Notes: generated by a model not told the origin, from the letters alone. A stretch of DNA of 64,000 bases from Arthrobacter crystallopoietes (GCF_002849715.1 NZ_CP018863.1:4464001-4528000), one strand, 5' to 3'. Shown: positions 1 through 10,100, counted from the stretch's first letter. Translations and numbers: made by a program.

Positions 1-1
1 G

Positions 2-37
2 GCGATGGAGAAGCTGCTCGCCGCGAACCAGCCCTGA
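2..37 (+). CDS. possible C-terminal tail of a gene cut by the left edge
   Basis: One frame is open from the first base and ends at TGA (35-37), giving the tail AMEKLLAANQP. Only eleven residues are visible, so neither identity nor reality can be judged. Confidence 0.2.
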   Translation, partial: AMEKLLAANQP

Positions 38-605
38 CCGGTCCTGCTGTTGACGCGAACCCGCCTTAGTTTCGGGCCCCATACTGGCCCGGCGCCGGCC
101 CGCTTCCGAGATGCGCCAGTCTTGCTTGTCCTGCCTGGCCATATCGACGCCGGGGACCGGTGACAACTGCAGTGGAGCCAAGGACGCTCCACCCGATATT
201 GGCATGAGCCGCCCGGGGTTGTCCAAAGATCGTGAGCGGGCAGCACTGCCAAGTACCCCGAAGAGCGGGCTGCACATCAAAGCTACGCAGGCAAGGCCGC
301 TTCGTCCCAACCCTGGCTGACTGGACGAGCCGGAACAGGCCGCGAAGTATGCCCTGAGGAACTCCGCCGCCGAACCTTTGAACTCACGGCATTTGTTCGC
401 GCACACGCGTTGCCTTGGCCAGGACCGAGATAATTCTCTACCCAATTCCACATACTGGCTCTCCATTCCACGCATATCTGCTTGGCTTCGTTCCTGCGCA
501 CCGGCTTGCACAGGTTCCGCATGCCATCAACACGTCTTTCTGCCTACTGATGGAGCCCTTCGTTCAAATGTCCGGAGCCAGAAAGTCAACGGGCACCTTG
601 ACTCT
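38..605. other. intergenic stretch with no recognisable gene
   Basis: The short open frames here have arginine/serine/proline-rich translations on both strands and no ribosome binding site, and none resembles a known family. Only the last part is informative, where the copper operators begin. Confidence 0.5.
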
Positions 606-656
606 GATACCCAGAGGGGGTATATCTATACCAGAGCCATTACCCCCTAGGGGTAT
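606..656. promoter_or_regulatory. two CsoR-type copper operators upstream of copZ
   Basis: Two G/C-run dyads lie 27-77 bp before the copZ start. The downstream one, TACCCCCTAGGGGTA (641-655), is a perfect palindrome. The upstream one, ATACCCAGAGGGGGTAT (607-623), is imperfect. ATACCCnnnnGGGTAT dyads are the known binding pattern of the Cu(I)-responsive CsoR repressor, so copper probably induces the operon that follows. The only csoR-like sequence nearby is a fragment at 4588. Confidence 0.75.
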
Positions 657-682
657 CAATAAGAAAAGAAGAGGGAGAGATC

Positions 683-898
683 ATGTCAGCCACTACTGAG
701 TTCGAAGTAACGGGAATGACTTGCGGACACTGCGAGCTGTCCGTTCGCGAAGAGGTCCAGGAGATTCCCGGTGTCGAGACCGTCGAAGTAAGCGCGAAGA
801 CTGGAAAACTCGTCGTCGGCAGCGAAGGGCCTGTCGATGCGGCGGCTGTCATTGCGGCGGTTGAAGAAGCCGGTTACCAGGCGGTGAAGCAGCAGTGA
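683..898 (+). CDS. copZ: CopZ-like copper chaperone (HMA domain)
   Basis: A 71-residue protein made of a single heavy-metal-associated domain, the usual size for CopZ. The Cu(I)-binding motif GMTCGHC lies at residues 11-17 (ligands Cys14 and Cys17). The family carries Cu(I) in the cytosol and hands it to a P1B ATPase, here probably the CopA encoded two genes downstream. The ATG follows a purine-rich site (AGAGGGAGAG). Two CsoR-type dyads lie immediately upstream, so the gene should be copper-induced. Its stop overlaps the GTG start of the next gene (GTGA), implying coupled translation. Confidence 0.93.
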   Translation: MSATTEFEVTGMTCGHCELSVREEVQEIPGVETVEVSAKTGKLVVGSEGPVDAAAVIAAVEEAGYQAVKQQ

Positions 899-1866
899 AT
901 ACCGCCGGCCGGCTGGGCGCTTACGGTGCGGTTCTGGCCGTGGTGTTCGCCGGAGCCTTCGCTTCCGCGGGCGCCCTCGCGCCGGCGGAGATGGCCAGCC
1001 GCTGGACCCAGTCGGCAGGGCAGGACCACGAAACAGCACCCGAAGGAGAAGAAATGAAGCAGGCGACGACCCCCAGCGGCGGCCACTCCGCCCAACCCGT
1101 GCGGGGTGTAACCGCCGAACAGGGCGGATACATTCTGCAACAGGTATCCGCACCTGCAGCCACCGGAGAACAGGGAAAACTTTCCTTCACAGTCACCGCA
1201 CCCGATGGCCAGCCGGTCACAAGATTTGAGGCCTCCCACGAGAAGGATCTGCATCTGATCGTGGTGCGCTCCGACGGAACACATTTCCGCCACGTCCATC
1301 CCGTGATGGACGATGCGGGGCGCTGGTCCCTGCCGTGGCAATGGGAAACGGCCGGAACCTACCGGGTCTACGCCGACATTGTTCCCGCAGCAACCGGAGA
1401 ACCGTTGACGCTGACCCGCACCGTGCATGTTGCCGGCTCCTTCGAACCGGCCGAAGCCGTGACGGTCTCCACCCAGGACGAAGTCGACGGCTACGACGTG
1501 GCCCTGGAAGGAAACATGATTGCCGGAGGCGCGTCCGCCCTGACGATCAGCGTCACCCGTGACGGACAACCTGTGACTACTCTCGAACCCTATCTGGGCG
1601 CCTACGGGCACCTGGTCGCACTTCGGGTGGGTGACCTGGCATATCTGCACGTCCACCCCGAAGGCGACAGCTCCATTGAAGGGCAAACCTCCGGGCCAAC
1701 GGTTGAATTCGCTGTATCGGCGCCGAGCCCGGGGCCCTATTACCTCTACTTCGACTTCCAGGTCGACGGCCAAGTCCACACAGCCGGGTTCGTCGTCGAC
1801 ACCAGTGCATCTTCCGGCACCGCCACCGACGACGGCACTGCCGTCAACGGACACAGCGGCCACTGA
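895..1866 (+). CDS. membrane-anchored secreted protein of the copper operon
   Basis: A 323-residue protein starting at GTG inside the copZ stop. Residues 8-30 form a hydrophobic N-terminal segment (signal anchor), so the remainder should be extracytoplasmic. Two copies of a beta-rich module are visible: [22 protein letters not shown] near residue 114 and a similar [19 protein letters not shown] near 233. Each ends in an H-x-H-P pair that could bind metal, and the C-terminus is His-rich (NGHSGH). Proteins of this layout often sit between copZ and copA in actinobacteria and are usually annotated as hypothetical. A role as periplasmic-side copper acceptor or sensor is inferred from position and histidine pairs only. 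Confidence 0.8.
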   Translation: MNTAGRLGAYGAVLAVVFAGAFASAGALAPAEMASRWTQSAGQDHETAPEGEEMKQATTPSGGHSAQPVRGVTAEQGGYILQQVSAPAATGEQGKLSFTVTAPDGQPVTRFEASHEKDLHLIVVRSDGTHFRHVHPVMDDAGRWSLPWQWETAGTYRVYADIVPAATGEPLTLTRTVHVAGSFEPAEAVTVSTQDEVDGYDVALEGNMIAGGASALTISVTRDGQPVTTLEPYLGAYGHLVALRVGDLAYLHVHPEGDSSIEGQTSGPTVEFAVSAPSPGPYYLYFDFQVDGQVHTAGFVVDTSASSGTATDDGTAVNGHSGH

Positions 1867-1924
1867 CCCGGCGTACGGTACGGCACGCATGTCGGAACCG
1901 GCTTCGAACAGAAAGAAGGAACCA

Positions 1925-4246
1925 ATGTCTGCATCCCCGGCCCAGCCGGATGCCCCCGGCACCAGTGTCGAGCTCGAGATTGGCGGGATGACCTGCGCCT
2001 CGTGCGCCAACCGGATTGAGCGCAAGCTCAACAAACTCGACGGCGTAAGCGCCACCGTGAACTATGCGACCGAAAAGGCGCGGATCACCGTGCCGGCAGG
2101 CTATGACCCGCAGGCCCTGATCCAGGAAGTCGAGGAGACCGGCTACACCGCCGCGCTCCCGGCCGCCCGGCAGGAGCAAGCCGCACAGACCGGCGCGGAG
2201 CAGCCGGACACTGAACTGGTCTCGCTGCGGCACCGGCTGACCGGCAGCATCATCCTCTCGGTGCCGGTGATCCTGCTGGCCATGCTCCCGGCCCTGCAGT
2301 TCACCTACTGGCAGTGGGCCTCGCTGGCCCTGGCGGCCCCGGTCGTCGTCTGGGCGGCCTGGCCCTTCCACAAAGCCGCCTGGACGAACCTGCGGCACGG
2401 CACCGCCACAATGGACACCCTCGTTTCCCTCGGCACCATCGCCGCCCTGCTCTGGTCGCTCTACGCCCTGTTCCTGGGTACCGCCGGCATCCCCGGCATG
2501 ACCCACGGCTTCGAGTTCTCCATCGCCCCGAGCGACGGCGCGGCCAACATCTACCTTGAGGTCGCCGCCGGTGTCACCATGTTCATCCTCGCCGGACGCT
2601 ACTTCGAGAAACGCTCCAAACGGCAGGCCGGCGCCGCCCTGCGCGCCCTGCTCGAACTCGGAGCCAAGGACGTCGCCGTTATCCGTATCGGCACCGAGAC
2701 GAGGATCCCCGTCGAGGAGCTGAGCGTGGGCGACGAATTCATCGTCCGGCCCGGCGAAAAGATCGCCACCGACGGCGTCATCGTCAACGGCCGGAGCGCC
2801 GTCGACCAGTCCATGCTCACCGGCGAATCCGTCCCGGTCGAGGTCGCCGACGGCGACCCGGTCGTCGGTGCCGCCGTCAACGTCGGCGGACGCCTCGTGG
2901 CCCGCGCCACCAGGATCGGCTCCGACACCCAGCTGGCACAGATGGCCCGGCTCGTCGAGGACGCCCAATCGGGCAAGGCCGAAGTGCAGCGCCTCGCGGA
3001 CCGCGTCTCCGGCATCTTCGTCCCGATCGTGATCGCCATCGCCGTCGCGGCCCTCGGAGCCTGGATCGGCGCCGGCTTCCCGCTCGAAGCGGCCTTCACC
3101 GCCGCCGTGGCCGTACTCATCATCGCCTGCCCCTGCGCCCTGGGCCTGGCCACCCCGACCGCGCTGCTCGTCGGTACCGGACGCGGCGCGCAGCTGGGAA
3201 TCCTGATCAAAGGCCCTGAGGTCCTTGAATCCACCCGCAAAATCGACACTGTCGTGCTGGACAAGACCGGCACCGTCACCACCGGCAAAATGACGCTGCT
3301 GGGCATCCACGCGGCATCCGGTACCGACAGTGACGAACTGCTGCGCCTCGCCGGCGCAGTCGAAGACTCCTCCGAGCATCCGATCGCCCAGGCCATCGCC
3401 AAGGGCGCCGCCGAACGCACCGGACAGCTCCCGGTCCCCGAGTCCTTCAAGAACATCGAAGGCAAAGGAGTGCAGGGCATCGTCGACGGACACCTCGTCC
3501 TGGTCGGACGCACCTCCCTGATGGCCGACTGGTCCCTGCCCATCGACGCGGACCTCGCCGCCGCAAAGGCCTACGCCGAATCGGCCGGGCAGACCGCCGT
3601 GGTCGTGGCCTGGGACGGCGCGGTACGAGGCGTCCTGACCGTGGCCGACGCAGTTAAACCCACCAGCGCCGAAGCCATCCGGCAGCTGAAGGACCTGGGC
3701 CTGACCCCGGTACTGCTGACCGGCGACAACCAGGCCGTGGCCGAACAGATCGCCGCGCAGGTCGGAATCGGGCAGGTCATCGCCGAAGTCCTGCCCCAGG
3801 ACAAAGTCGACGTGGTCGCCCGGCTCCAGAAAGAGGGCAAGGTCGTGGCCATGGTCGGCGACGGCGTCAACGATGCCCCCGCCCTGGCCCAGGCCGACCT
3901 CGGACTCGCCATGGGCACCGGCACCGACGCGGCCATCGAGGCAGCCGACCTGACCCTGGTCCGCGGAGACCTGCGCGCGGCCGCCGATGCCATCCGCCTG
4001 TCCCGCAAGACCCTCGGCACGATCAAGACCAACCTGTTCTGGGCCTTCGCCTACAACGTCGCCGCGATCCCGCTGGCGGCGCTGGGACTGCTGAACCCGA
4101 TGCTCGCCGGAGCCGCCATGGCGTTCTCCAGCGTCTTCGTCGTCGGCAACAGCCTGCGCCTGCGCTCCTTCAAGAGCAAGGCAACAACCCGGCAGCCGAC
4201 ACCGGCCGCCCCGCGCACTCCCGCGCATGAATCAATCAACGCCTGA
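1925..4246 (+). CDS. copA: Cu(I)-exporting P1B-type ATPase CopA
   Basis: A 773-residue P-type ATPase that should pump Cu(I) out of the cytosol. In order: one N-terminal HMA domain with GMTCASC (residues 21-27), paired membrane helices, actuator-domain TGES (about 299), the transmembrane metal motif CPC (402-404) of P1B-1 copper pumps, the phosphorylation loop DKTGT (446-450), SEHP in the nucleotide domain, and hinge GDGVND (about 645). The ATG at 1925 was chosen over longer upstream starts because an AAGGAA site precedes it and the family N-terminus begins there. It follows copZ and the anchored protein in the CsoR-operator operon. Confidence 0.96.
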   Translation: MSASPAQPDAPGTSVELEIGGMTCASCANRIERKLNKLDGVSATVNYATEKARITVPAGYDPQALIQEVEETGYTAALPAARQEQAAQTGAEQPDTELVSLRHRLTGSIILSVPVILLAMLPALQFTYWQWASLALAAPVVVWAAWPFHKAAWTNLRHGTATMDTLVSLGTIAALLWSLYALFLGTAGIPGMTHGFEFSIAPSDGAANIYLEVAAGVTMFILAGRYFEKRSKRQAGAALRALLELGAKDVAVIRIGTETRIPVEELSVGDEFIVRPGEKIATDGVIVNGRSAVDQSMLTGESVPVEVADGDPVVGAAVNVGGRLVARATRIGSDTQLAQMARLVEDAQSGKAEVQRLADRVSGIFVPIVIAIAVAALGAWIGAGFPLEAAFTAAVAVLIIACPCALGLATPTALLVGTGRGAQLGILIKGPEVLESTRKIDTVVLDKTGTVTTGKMTLLGIHAASGTDSDELLRLAGAVEDSSEHPIAQAIAKGAAERTGQLPVPESFKNIEGKGVQGIVDGHLVLVGRTSLMADWSLPIDADLAAAKAYAESAGQTAVVVAWDGAVRGVLTVADAVKPTSAEAIRQLKDLGLTPVLLTGDNQAVAEQIAAQVGIGQVIAEVLPQDKVDVVARLQKEGKVVAMVGDGVNDAPALAQADLGLAMGTGTDAAIEAADLTLVRGDLRAAADAIRLSRKTLGTIKTNLFWAFAYNVAAIPLAALGLLNPMLAGAAMAFSSVFVVGNSLRLRSFKSKATTRQPTPAAPRTPAHESINA

Positions 4247-4273
4247 ACCACCCACCGAAAGGAAACAAACACC

Positions 4274-4513
4274 ATGGGAAGCTGCTGCAGCTCGAAGACC
4301 AGGACTGAGGACCTGACCCTCACCGCCCGTCCCGAACAGACCGATGACGCGATCGCCCGGTGCCCGGTCATGGCCGGCACCCCGGTCGTCAAGGCCGACG
4401 CCGAAGCCAAGGGATTGTTCCGCGACTACAACGGCCAGCGGTACTGGTTCTGCTGCGCCGGCTGCGGCCCGGCCTTCGACGCCGACCCCGCCCGCTACGC
4501 CGCAACCGCCTGA
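4274..4513 (+). CDS. small YHS-domain metal-binding protein
   Basis: A 79-residue protein preceded by AAAGGAAAC. It contains a YHS/TRASH-like module: CPVMAGTPVVK (about residues 30-40) and YWFCCAGCGPAFDADPARY (about 57-75). A second cysteine group, GSCCSS, lies at the very N-terminus. YHS domains bind copper or other soft metals through cysteines, and short YHS proteins commonly travel with copA. It sits 27 bp after copA and is probably its last co-transcribed partner. A role in cytosolic copper buffering is inferred. Confidence 0.82.
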   Translation: MGSCCSSKTRTEDLTLTARPEQTDDAIARCPVMAGTPVVKADAEAKGLFRDYNGQRYWFCCAGCGPAFDADPARYAATA

Positions 4514-4587
4514 CAACCCTCCCGTCTGTGCCCCGGGCTCCGGCCAGGAGCGCAGACGGTAGAGAAACAGTAAGACCGGAAGCCACT

Positions 4588-4710
4588 ATGGACTCAGCAA
4601 CCGCCCGGCGACGCTGCCCACGGCTTATCTTCGACAAGGCCGCTACGCGCCCGATGCGGCGCATCGACGGGCAGGTCCGCGGCGTGGCACCACAAAAGGC
4701 CTGCAGCGAA
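4588..4710 (+). pseudogene. remnant of a CsoR-family repressor gene
   Basis: The frame starting at ATG 4588 encodes MRRIDGQVRGV about 23 residues in. This closely resembles the conserved LRRIEGQVRGI helix of CsoR/RcnR/FrmR repressors. Nothing after it keeps the family pattern: the Cys-x-x-x-His-Cys metal ligands and the second helix are missing, and the frame drifts into unrelated sequence. It lies where csoR would be expected, just after a copZ-copA operon carrying CsoR-type operators. The interpretation is a truncated csoR. Confidence 0.6.
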
Positions 4711-4798
4711 GCTAAGGATGCTGATGGTTCAGGCGGGCAGGAGCGGTTAGCCTGGCCTTCACTTACTGCAAATCACCCTTTATGGCCGGGAGGAACCA

Positions 4799-4999
4799 GT
4801 GGATGATGAAGCATCAAATAAGGTCAGCCTTGCGGCTGCCGATATGGAGTCCGCGCAGTACGAGCTGGACCACGCCCGGTACGATCTGAGGGATCAGCTC
4901 TTGGCCGGGTTGGGACGGGGCGTCCCCTTAACGGACCTGGCCAGGGACACGGGGATGAGCACCCACCAAGTAGAGGCCATCATCCGGCTGCCGGACTGA
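4799..4999 (+). CDS. small helix-turn-helix protein
   Basis: A 66-residue acidic protein starting at GTG, with a GGGAGGAA ribosome binding site eight bases upstream. The C-terminal half, LTDLARDTGMSTHQVEAII, has the pattern of a helix-turn-helix (helix, tight turn at Gly, recognition helix). The N-terminal half is charged and probably helical. Similar short proteins act as DNA-binding or sigma-region-4-like factors, but no precise family is recognised. It stands alone between the csoR remnant and the inverted-repeat block. Confidence 0.6.
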   Translation: MDDEASNKVSLAAADMESAQYELDHARYDLRDQLLAGLGRGVPLTDLARDTGMSTHQVEAIIRLPD

Positions 5000-5212
5000 C
5001 CCGTCCTAATGACGCCTACAGGAAGCCATAACGATCTGCTCTAGACCAGCAGCGCGAGCCGTAGCGCCCGCCGTCCGGGAAGGACAGCAAGCCCTCCAGG
5101 GAGTGCCTGAGGACTTCGGGCGGGCTCACTTCCCAGCAGAGGAAAGAGAGCGATGACGCCGGTACCTGGCTGCATGTGCCGTTTGAACGGCAAGATGGCA
5201 GCCGGACTGCGA

Positions 5213-5732
5213 GGAGGGGCGTGGAGGAGGTTTTCCGGTCACATGCTACGCCCTCGACTCCGCCGCCAGGTTCGCAAGCTCACGCTACGTCTTCAGCGTA
5301 GCATGTGCGGTCAAACGATTATCCAATTGTTACACCGGGAGGGCGGGTTCCGGCGCACCCCCGGTGCACCCGCGATCGCCGCCTGGGAACGGTAAAACCG
5401 CAGGTCAGAGGCATATTCGCCCGGTTTGCGCCACTTTTCCACCCCGCGCACCGGGAAACAACGACTCCATAGAGGCAGGAGTAACAACCCCCATACGAAG
5501 ACAACGGGACGGCTGTTACGGCCCGCATATGTGTAGGCAGGTGAAAACAGGTGGCCCGGGTGGCCTATACATACATATCTCTCTTAACTCATGAGAGAGG
5601 GTTGTATATAGGGGCCTTTTGCGCCCCGGCCCGGCCCGATTTCCGCACCACCCGCCGGTGGCACCAAGGTGGCCCGGGTGCACACCGGCACGCCGGCCCC
5701 TCAACACCCAGGAACACAGCCACAACCCGCCC
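5213..5732 (+). repeat. left copy of a 520-bp inverted repeat
   Basis: This segment recurs in reverse complement at 10319-10838 with the same length; one substitution was seen near 5643. The outer boundary is at GGAGGGGC and the inner boundary at CACAACCCGCCC, beyond which the copies diverge. It holds an internal dyad (CATGCTACGC, 5242-5251, and GCGTAGCATG, about 5296-5305) and an AT-rich hairpin around 5579-5597 (TCTCTCTTAACTCATGAGAGA). The short open frames inside are not convincing genes. Together with its partner it encloses the SARP/aspartokinase/aminotransferase segment. Confidence 0.9.
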
Positions 5733-6311
5733 TGCCCCTCCCCCGCTGCTGGTCCGCGGGGAGCAACCTCAACCAGGGTTTGCTCATCCGGGGAGCATGC
5801 CCCTGGCACCGAACGACTACAGGGCCAGCTGTAATGAGCGCTACCCAGACCGGGATGGGTGACAGACTCCGGCGAATGAACGGCACCCCAAGCTGAAGTC
5901 AGCTGGCGCAAGGGCCCATGCCAGGTCTCCCGATACGGGCAGTCACAGCATTATCAGGGCAAAAGCCCGGCACGCCCCTCAGGGGGCCCAGAACGCCCCC
6001 AATACCCATTTATGCCATTTGGTGGACCCTCATGCCCCTAAAGGCGCGCAGAAGGCCCTTCAGGGGCGTCCTAGGCCTATGTATCACGGAGAGGTCTGGT
6101 TCGAAACAGTTAACCGCTCTCCGCACTCCTAAAATGAGCCGGTCTCGCGGATCAAGCAGGCCGTTAGACCCGGGAGCAGCGGTCAGCGCCGGCTCACTGA
6201 TGTGGCTGGCCCGCCTTTCGGACCACTACCACCGCTCTCTGGGTGCGCGCAGCCGGCGTCAGAAACTATCCGCATCAGCTGCTGCGACCGGAATGCTGTT
6301 CCCCGTCCGCT
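5733..6311. other. non-coding stretch inside the inverted-repeat block
   Basis: No convincing gene is seen. Features are runs of CCCCT/AGGGG half-dyads around 5960-6070 and a hairpin at 6087-6123 (CGGAGAG paired with CTCTCCG) that could act as a terminator. Confidence 0.45.
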
Positions 6312-7019
6312 TCAGTCCACCAGGAGCGAGCTAACCAAGTCAGCAGTGAAGGGTGAAGGGTCAACCCCGAACTCCTGGCGTAGCCTGATCCGAAAAGACA
6401 GGTAGGCGCGCAGTGCTTCCGCCTGGTTTCCCTCGGCCAGGTAACACTGGAGCAACAGCCGTTGCGCGCTTTCGCGAAGCGGGTCAATAGTCGTGGCGGC
6501 ACGGGCCGCTTCCACCGCCAGGTCGATCTTTCCCTGCACCAGGAATTGCCTGGCTAGCCGTTCGAGCACGGAGAGCCGCCAACGCTGCCAACGATCCTGT
6601 TCCGATATGACCCAGTCTTCATGCCAGCCAGGCAGCAGTTCAGCCTCAAGGACGGAATAGAGCACGCTCTGCGGGAGGTCCGGACCGGTCTGTTCTTCCA
6701 CATCGGACGCCTGTGCCCTGATGTCCCGGATGTCAATCCGGGCCCGCTCAGCCAGATCCAAGGAATCCCGCGTCGGCACCAGGAGCTTCGGCAGATCCCG
6801 GTTCACCACGAAGACACTCTCCCGCAGATTGCCGAACGCCTGATGTTCCGGACGGTCCGGCCAAAGTAAACCGGCCAGAAACGTCCGGGGTTGCCTGCCG
6901 TACAACGCCAGCGCCGCGATAAGGCGCTGCTGGCGCAGGGCCACTGTGGCCGATTGGTCGCCGCGCCGCAGCTGCCACCCGCCCAACAGCCGCAATTTCC
7001 AAATACGATCGGTAGCCAT
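6312..7019 (-). CDS. SARP/BTAD-family transcriptional regulator
   Basis: A 235-residue protein, taken from the ATG at 7019 because the conserved region begins at once (MATDRIWKLRLLGGWQL). Residues 1-90 match the winged-helix DNA-binding region of AfsR/DnrI/RedD-type regulators (RLLGGWQL, VALRQQRLIAALAL, LLWPD, NLRESVF). Residues 95-235 match the all-helical BTAD domain (LLPGWHEDWV, LAEGNQAEALRAY, FGVDPSP). The size fits a small SARP lacking ATPase and TPR domains. SARPs activate secondary-metabolite genes by binding 7-bp direct repeats, and such a repeat lies between this gene and the divergent aspartokinase. A paralogue is at 60820. Confidence 0.85.
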   Translation of the reverse strand: MATDRIWKLRLLGGWQLRRGDQSATVALRQQRLIAALALYGRQPRTFLAGLLWPDRPEHQAFGNLRESVFVVNRDLPKLLVPTRDSLDLAERARIDIRDIRAQASDVEEQTGPDLPQSVLYSVLEAELLPGWHEDWVISEQDRWQRWRLSVLERLARQFLVQGKIDLAVEAARAATTIDPLRESAQRLLLQCYLAEGNQAEALRAYLSFRIRLRQEFGVDPSPFTADLVSSLLVD

Positions 7020-7177
7020 AGCCGCAGTGTCCCCCCACAGTCCCACTCCAAAAAGAGCCAGCCGGACCGTCCGGCCGCAGCTCCCCTCGCGGGCCCCACC
7101 GCTTGGAACCTTCAGCATCGCCAAAGCGCCATTCCCTGTCAATGAGTGATGCAAGCGCATTCAGGAAAGCCCAAGGT

Positions 7178-7195
7178 TCAAGAAAAATCCAAGCT
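7178..7195. promoter_or_regulatory. putative SARP box (11-bp-spaced heptamer repeat)
   Basis: TCAAGAA-AAAT-CCAAGCT is a pair of heptamers with 11-bp periodicity, the layout known for SARP operators. It lies about 160 bp before the SARP gene (minus strand) and about 90 bp before the aspartokinase (plus strand). The core CAAGAAAAAYCCAAG recurs before the second SARP gene at 61703. Confidence 0.55.
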
Positions 7196-7286
7196 TTCTT
7201 GGAACTTATCCGATTTCGTGACGGCGCAGTAACAAACGGATAACAGCGGTTGCAGTCAACTGATGCTGTCAGCAAAGGGAGGCATC

Positions 7287-8690
7287 ATGGACCGACAATC
7301 GGCCCACGGTGGGGGGATGCTGGGTCTCACCTCAACACCGCGACGGCAAATCAGCCCACTTAGGGCTTCAAGACCCCTTGAGTCATCCGATCTCGTCGTT
7401 CAGAAATTCGGAGGTTCATCCATCGCCGATGCAGACGGCATTAAACGCGCCGCACAGCGCATTCTGGAAACCCGGGCAGCCGGGCACAACGTTGTGGTGG
7501 TGCTGTCGGCCATGGGAGACACCACAGACGACCTGCTGGACCTCGCGGCCACCGTCTCACCGTCACCGGCCCCGCGCGACCTCGATTTCCTGCTTACCAC
7601 CGGCGAATGCATCTCCATTGCTTTGCTGGGTATGGCCTTGGCCAATCTGGACGTTCCGTCGCAACTGTTCACCGGTCACCGTGCCGGCCTCAAGACCGAC
7701 GACGTTCATGGCAAGGCGCATATTGTCGATGTAGATCCGCGGGAGCTGCGCACCGTCCTGGCCCGCGGCGAAATTCCCATTGTGGCAGGCTTCCAGGGGA
7801 CGGGTGTGGGGTCGAAGGAAATCACAACCTTGGGCCGCGGCGGTTCCGACATTACCGCCATCGCTCTTGCCGCCGCCTTGGGTGCCGGTATCTGCGAAAT
7901 CTACACGGACGTCGCCGGCGTCTACAGCGCCGACCCCCGCGTGGTGCCGACTGCCCGGAAACTGGAGGCCATTACCAGCGCCGAAATGCTGGAACTCGCC
8001 GCCTGTGGCGCCAAGGTACTCCAAGCACGATGTGTGGAGTATGCCCGCCGTTTCGGCGTCCTCCTGCACGTCCGCTCGTCCTTTACCCACTTGAACGGAA
8101 CGCTGGTGGTCCCGGACGGGGGCCGCGTCGGCTCAGGGCCGGGGGCCTTCACCGAGCGCCCGGTGATTTCCGCCGTCGGCTTTGAAAATAGCACTGCCAG
8201 TATCCGGGTCGAGTCGGTTCCGGACGTTCCGGGCAAGGCCGCCCAGGTCTTCGCTGCCCTGTCCACCGTTGGTTCCGTTGCCGACATGGTGGGCCAGAGC
8301 GTCTCTGCCGTTGCCGGCTACAAGGACATGGTCCTGGCGCTTCCGGCGACGGAGGCGGCGGCGGCCTGCCAGGCCCTCCAGGCGGCGCGGCAGACGATCG
8401 GCTTCAGCACCCTGCACTGCGATGAGCACATGGGCAAGCTTTCCCTCACCGGCGCCGGCATGCGTCTGGACCCTGAGGTGTCCTACCGCTTCTTCAGGGC
8501 GCTCACGGATGCAGATATACCCATCAACCTGATTTCCACCTCGGACTTCACCTTGAGCGTGCTGACCCGCGCCGACCTCCTCGACACTGCCGTGGCGGCC
8601 GTCCGCCGGACATTCGGTTGGGAGCCCGCTACCGCACCGGTGACCGTCCTTGTCCCCGCACCACCTGCCGTTGTTCAACTTGCCCAGTGA
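7287..8690 (+). CDS. aspartate kinase
   Basis: A 467-residue aspartokinase, which phosphorylates L-aspartate as the first step toward aspartate semialdehyde. The kinase domain shows VQKFGGSSIADADGIKR (about 39-55), VVVLSAMGDTTDDLLDLA, LLTTGECIS and TLGRGGSDITAIALAAAL. Two ACT-like regulatory domains follow. The N-terminal lead of about 38 residues is longer than in housekeeping LysC. The ATG at 7287 has an AAGGGAGG site, better than the upstream ATG at 7263. It is divergent from the SARP gene and 27 bp before a diaminobutyrate aminotransferase, so it probably supplies a specialised pathway rather than general amino-acid synthesis. Confidence 0.92.
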   Translation: MDRQSAHGGGMLGLTSTPRRQISPLRASRPLESSDLVVQKFGGSSIADADGIKRAAQRILETRAAGHNVVVVLSAMGDTTDDLLDLAATVSPSPAPRDLDFLLTTGECISIALLGMALANLDVPSQLFTGHRAGLKTDDVHGKAHIVDVDPRELRTVLARGEIPIVAGFQGTGVGSKEITTLGRGGSDITAIALAAALGAGICEIYTDVAGVYSADPRVVPTARKLEAITSAEMLELAACGAKVLQARCVEYARRFGVLLHVRSSFTHLNGTLVVPDGGRVGSGPGAFTERPVISAVGFENSTASIRVESVPDVPGKAAQVFAALSTVGSVADMVGQSVSAVAGYKDMVLALPATEAAAACQALQAARQTIGFSTLHCDEHMGKLSLTGAGMRLDPEVSYRFFRALTDADIPINLISTSDFTLSVLTRADLLDTAVAAVRRTFGWEPATAPVTVLVPAPPAVVQLAQ

Positions 8691-8717
8691 AACCCTGGCC
8701 CTGCAATTGGAGCAATC

Positions 8718-10100
8718 ATGACTCTGCAAATGGAACCTGTAAATTACACCCGCCCCTATGTTTCGGGCCCGTTGCCCGGGCCGAAATCGGCCGAACTGCT
8801 CTCCCGGCAGGAAAAGCGCGAGTCGAATGCACGCGCCTATCCCCGGCACCTGCCGATCGCGATCGCCGACGCCGCAGGATCATTTGTCCGTGACCTGGAC
8901 GGGAACGTCTTCATCGATTTCCTTGCCGGTGCCGGCGTCCTCTCGCTCGGCCACAACCACCCGGAGCTCGTCGAGATCGCCAGAAGGCAACTGGGTACCT
9001 TGGCCCACGGACTGGATTTTCCCACGCCGGTCAAGGACGCCTTTATCGAAGCACAGCTGTCCATGCTTCCGCTCGGCATGCGTGAGCGCATGAAGATGCA
9101 CTTCTGCGGACCGACAGGGGCCAATGCCGTCGACGCAGCGATCAAGCTGTGCAAGACAGCGACCGGACGCTCCGAAATCATCTCCTTCCAAGGCGGTTTC
9201 CACGGCAGCAGCGCCGCCGCCATGGCCCTGACCGGCCTCGTCGAGCAAAAGCGGCCGGTAGCCAACGGCATGCCCGGAGTGCACTTCTTCCCCTACTCCT
9301 ACTGCTCGCGGTGCCCGGTGAACCTGAGCCCCGAGACCTGTGCCATCAACTGCATCGGCTACCTGGAGAACTCCCTCCATGACGGCAACGGCGGCATCCC
9401 GCTTCCGGCTGCGGTCATCGTGGAAATGGTTCAGGGCGAAGGCGGAGTGATCCCGGCCCGGCTCGAGTTCGTCCAGCGGCTGCGGCAACTGACGCGACAG
9501 CTGGAGATCCCGCTCATCGTCGACGAGGTACAGACCGGCTGCGGCAGGACCGGGACCTGGTTCGCTTTCGAGCAGTACGGGATCGAACCGGACGTCATCG
9601 TCGCTTCGAAAGCGCTGAGCGGCATCGGTACCCCGGTTGCCCTGATCATGTACGACGCTTCACTTGATACCTGGGCACCCGCAGCCCACACCGGGACCTT
9701 CCGCGGCAACCAGTTGGCATTCGCCACCGGAGCAGAAGCCGTCCACATCGTCCAGCGCGACAGGGTGCTGGACAACGTCTGCGAACGCGGGGAGCAGGTA
9801 GCCGGCCTGCTTGCACCGCTGGAGTCGCTGCCGTGGGTACGCGAGATCCGCGGCCGTGGACTGATGTGGGGCATCGAGCTGCAGGACCCGTCAACCGGTA
9901 TGCCAGCCGGCGACTTGGCCCTCTCCGTCCAGGAACAGGTGCTTCGCCTCGGACTGATCCTCGAAACCGGCGGGCGGAACGGTTGCGTAGTCCGCATGCT
10001 GCCGCCGCTGAACGTGACAGCCGATGTGATCGAGTCTGCCTGCCGGATCCTGGTCAATGCGATCGAAGCGCTGATGCCCCGGACGCAGGAGGCAGAATGA
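8718..10100 (+). CDS. diaminobutyrate--2-oxoglutarate aminotransferase (class III)
   Basis: A 460-residue PLP enzyme of the class III aminotransferase family. Motifs include GNVFIDFLAGAGVLSLGHNHP (split over residues 60-80), the PLP-phosphate region CGPTGANAVDAAIKL, VEMVQGEGGVIPA, the Asp of IVDEVQTGCGRTG, and the PLP lysine in VIVASKALSGIG. The Cys-rich FPYSYCSRCP...C...C stretch is typical of diaminobutyrate aminotransferases of the Dat/EctB type. The likely reaction makes L-2,4-diaminobutyrate from aspartate semialdehyde and glutamate, fitting the aspartokinase upstream. Other class III substrates cannot be excluded. Confidence 0.87.
   Translation: MTLQMEPVNYTRPYVSGPLPGPKSAELLSRQEKRESNARAYPRHLPIAIADAAGSFVRDLDGNVFIDFLAGAGVLSLGHNHPELVEIARRQLGTLAHGLDFPTPVKDAFIEAQLSMLPLGMRERMKMHFCGPTGANAVDAAIKLCKTATGRSEIISFQGGFHGSSAAAMALTGLVEQKRPVANGMPGVHFFPYSYCSRCPVNLSPETCAINCIGYLENSLHDGNGGIPLPAAVIVEMVQGEGGVIPARLEFVQRLRQLTRQLEIPLIVDEVQTGCGRTGTWFAFEQYGIEPDVIVASKALSGIGTPVALIMYDASLDTWAPAAHTGTFRGNQLAFATGAEAVHIVQRDRVLDNVCERGEQVAGLLAPLESLPWVREIRGRGLMWGIELQDPSTGMPAGDLALSVQEQVLRLGLILETGGRNGCVVRMLPPLNVTADVIESACRILVNAIEALMPRTQEAE

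Noticed and set aside
1844..4228. Very long minus-strand open frame (about 794 codons) opposite copA
   Set aside because: It is antisense to a motif-complete CopA; its translation is Gly/Asp/His-rich without family features, a usual shadow in high-GC DNA.
6081..6126. GGTTCGAAAC stem-loop resembling a tRNA T-arm
   Set aside because: No D-arm, anticodon arm or acceptor stem can be folded around it; treated as a hairpin.
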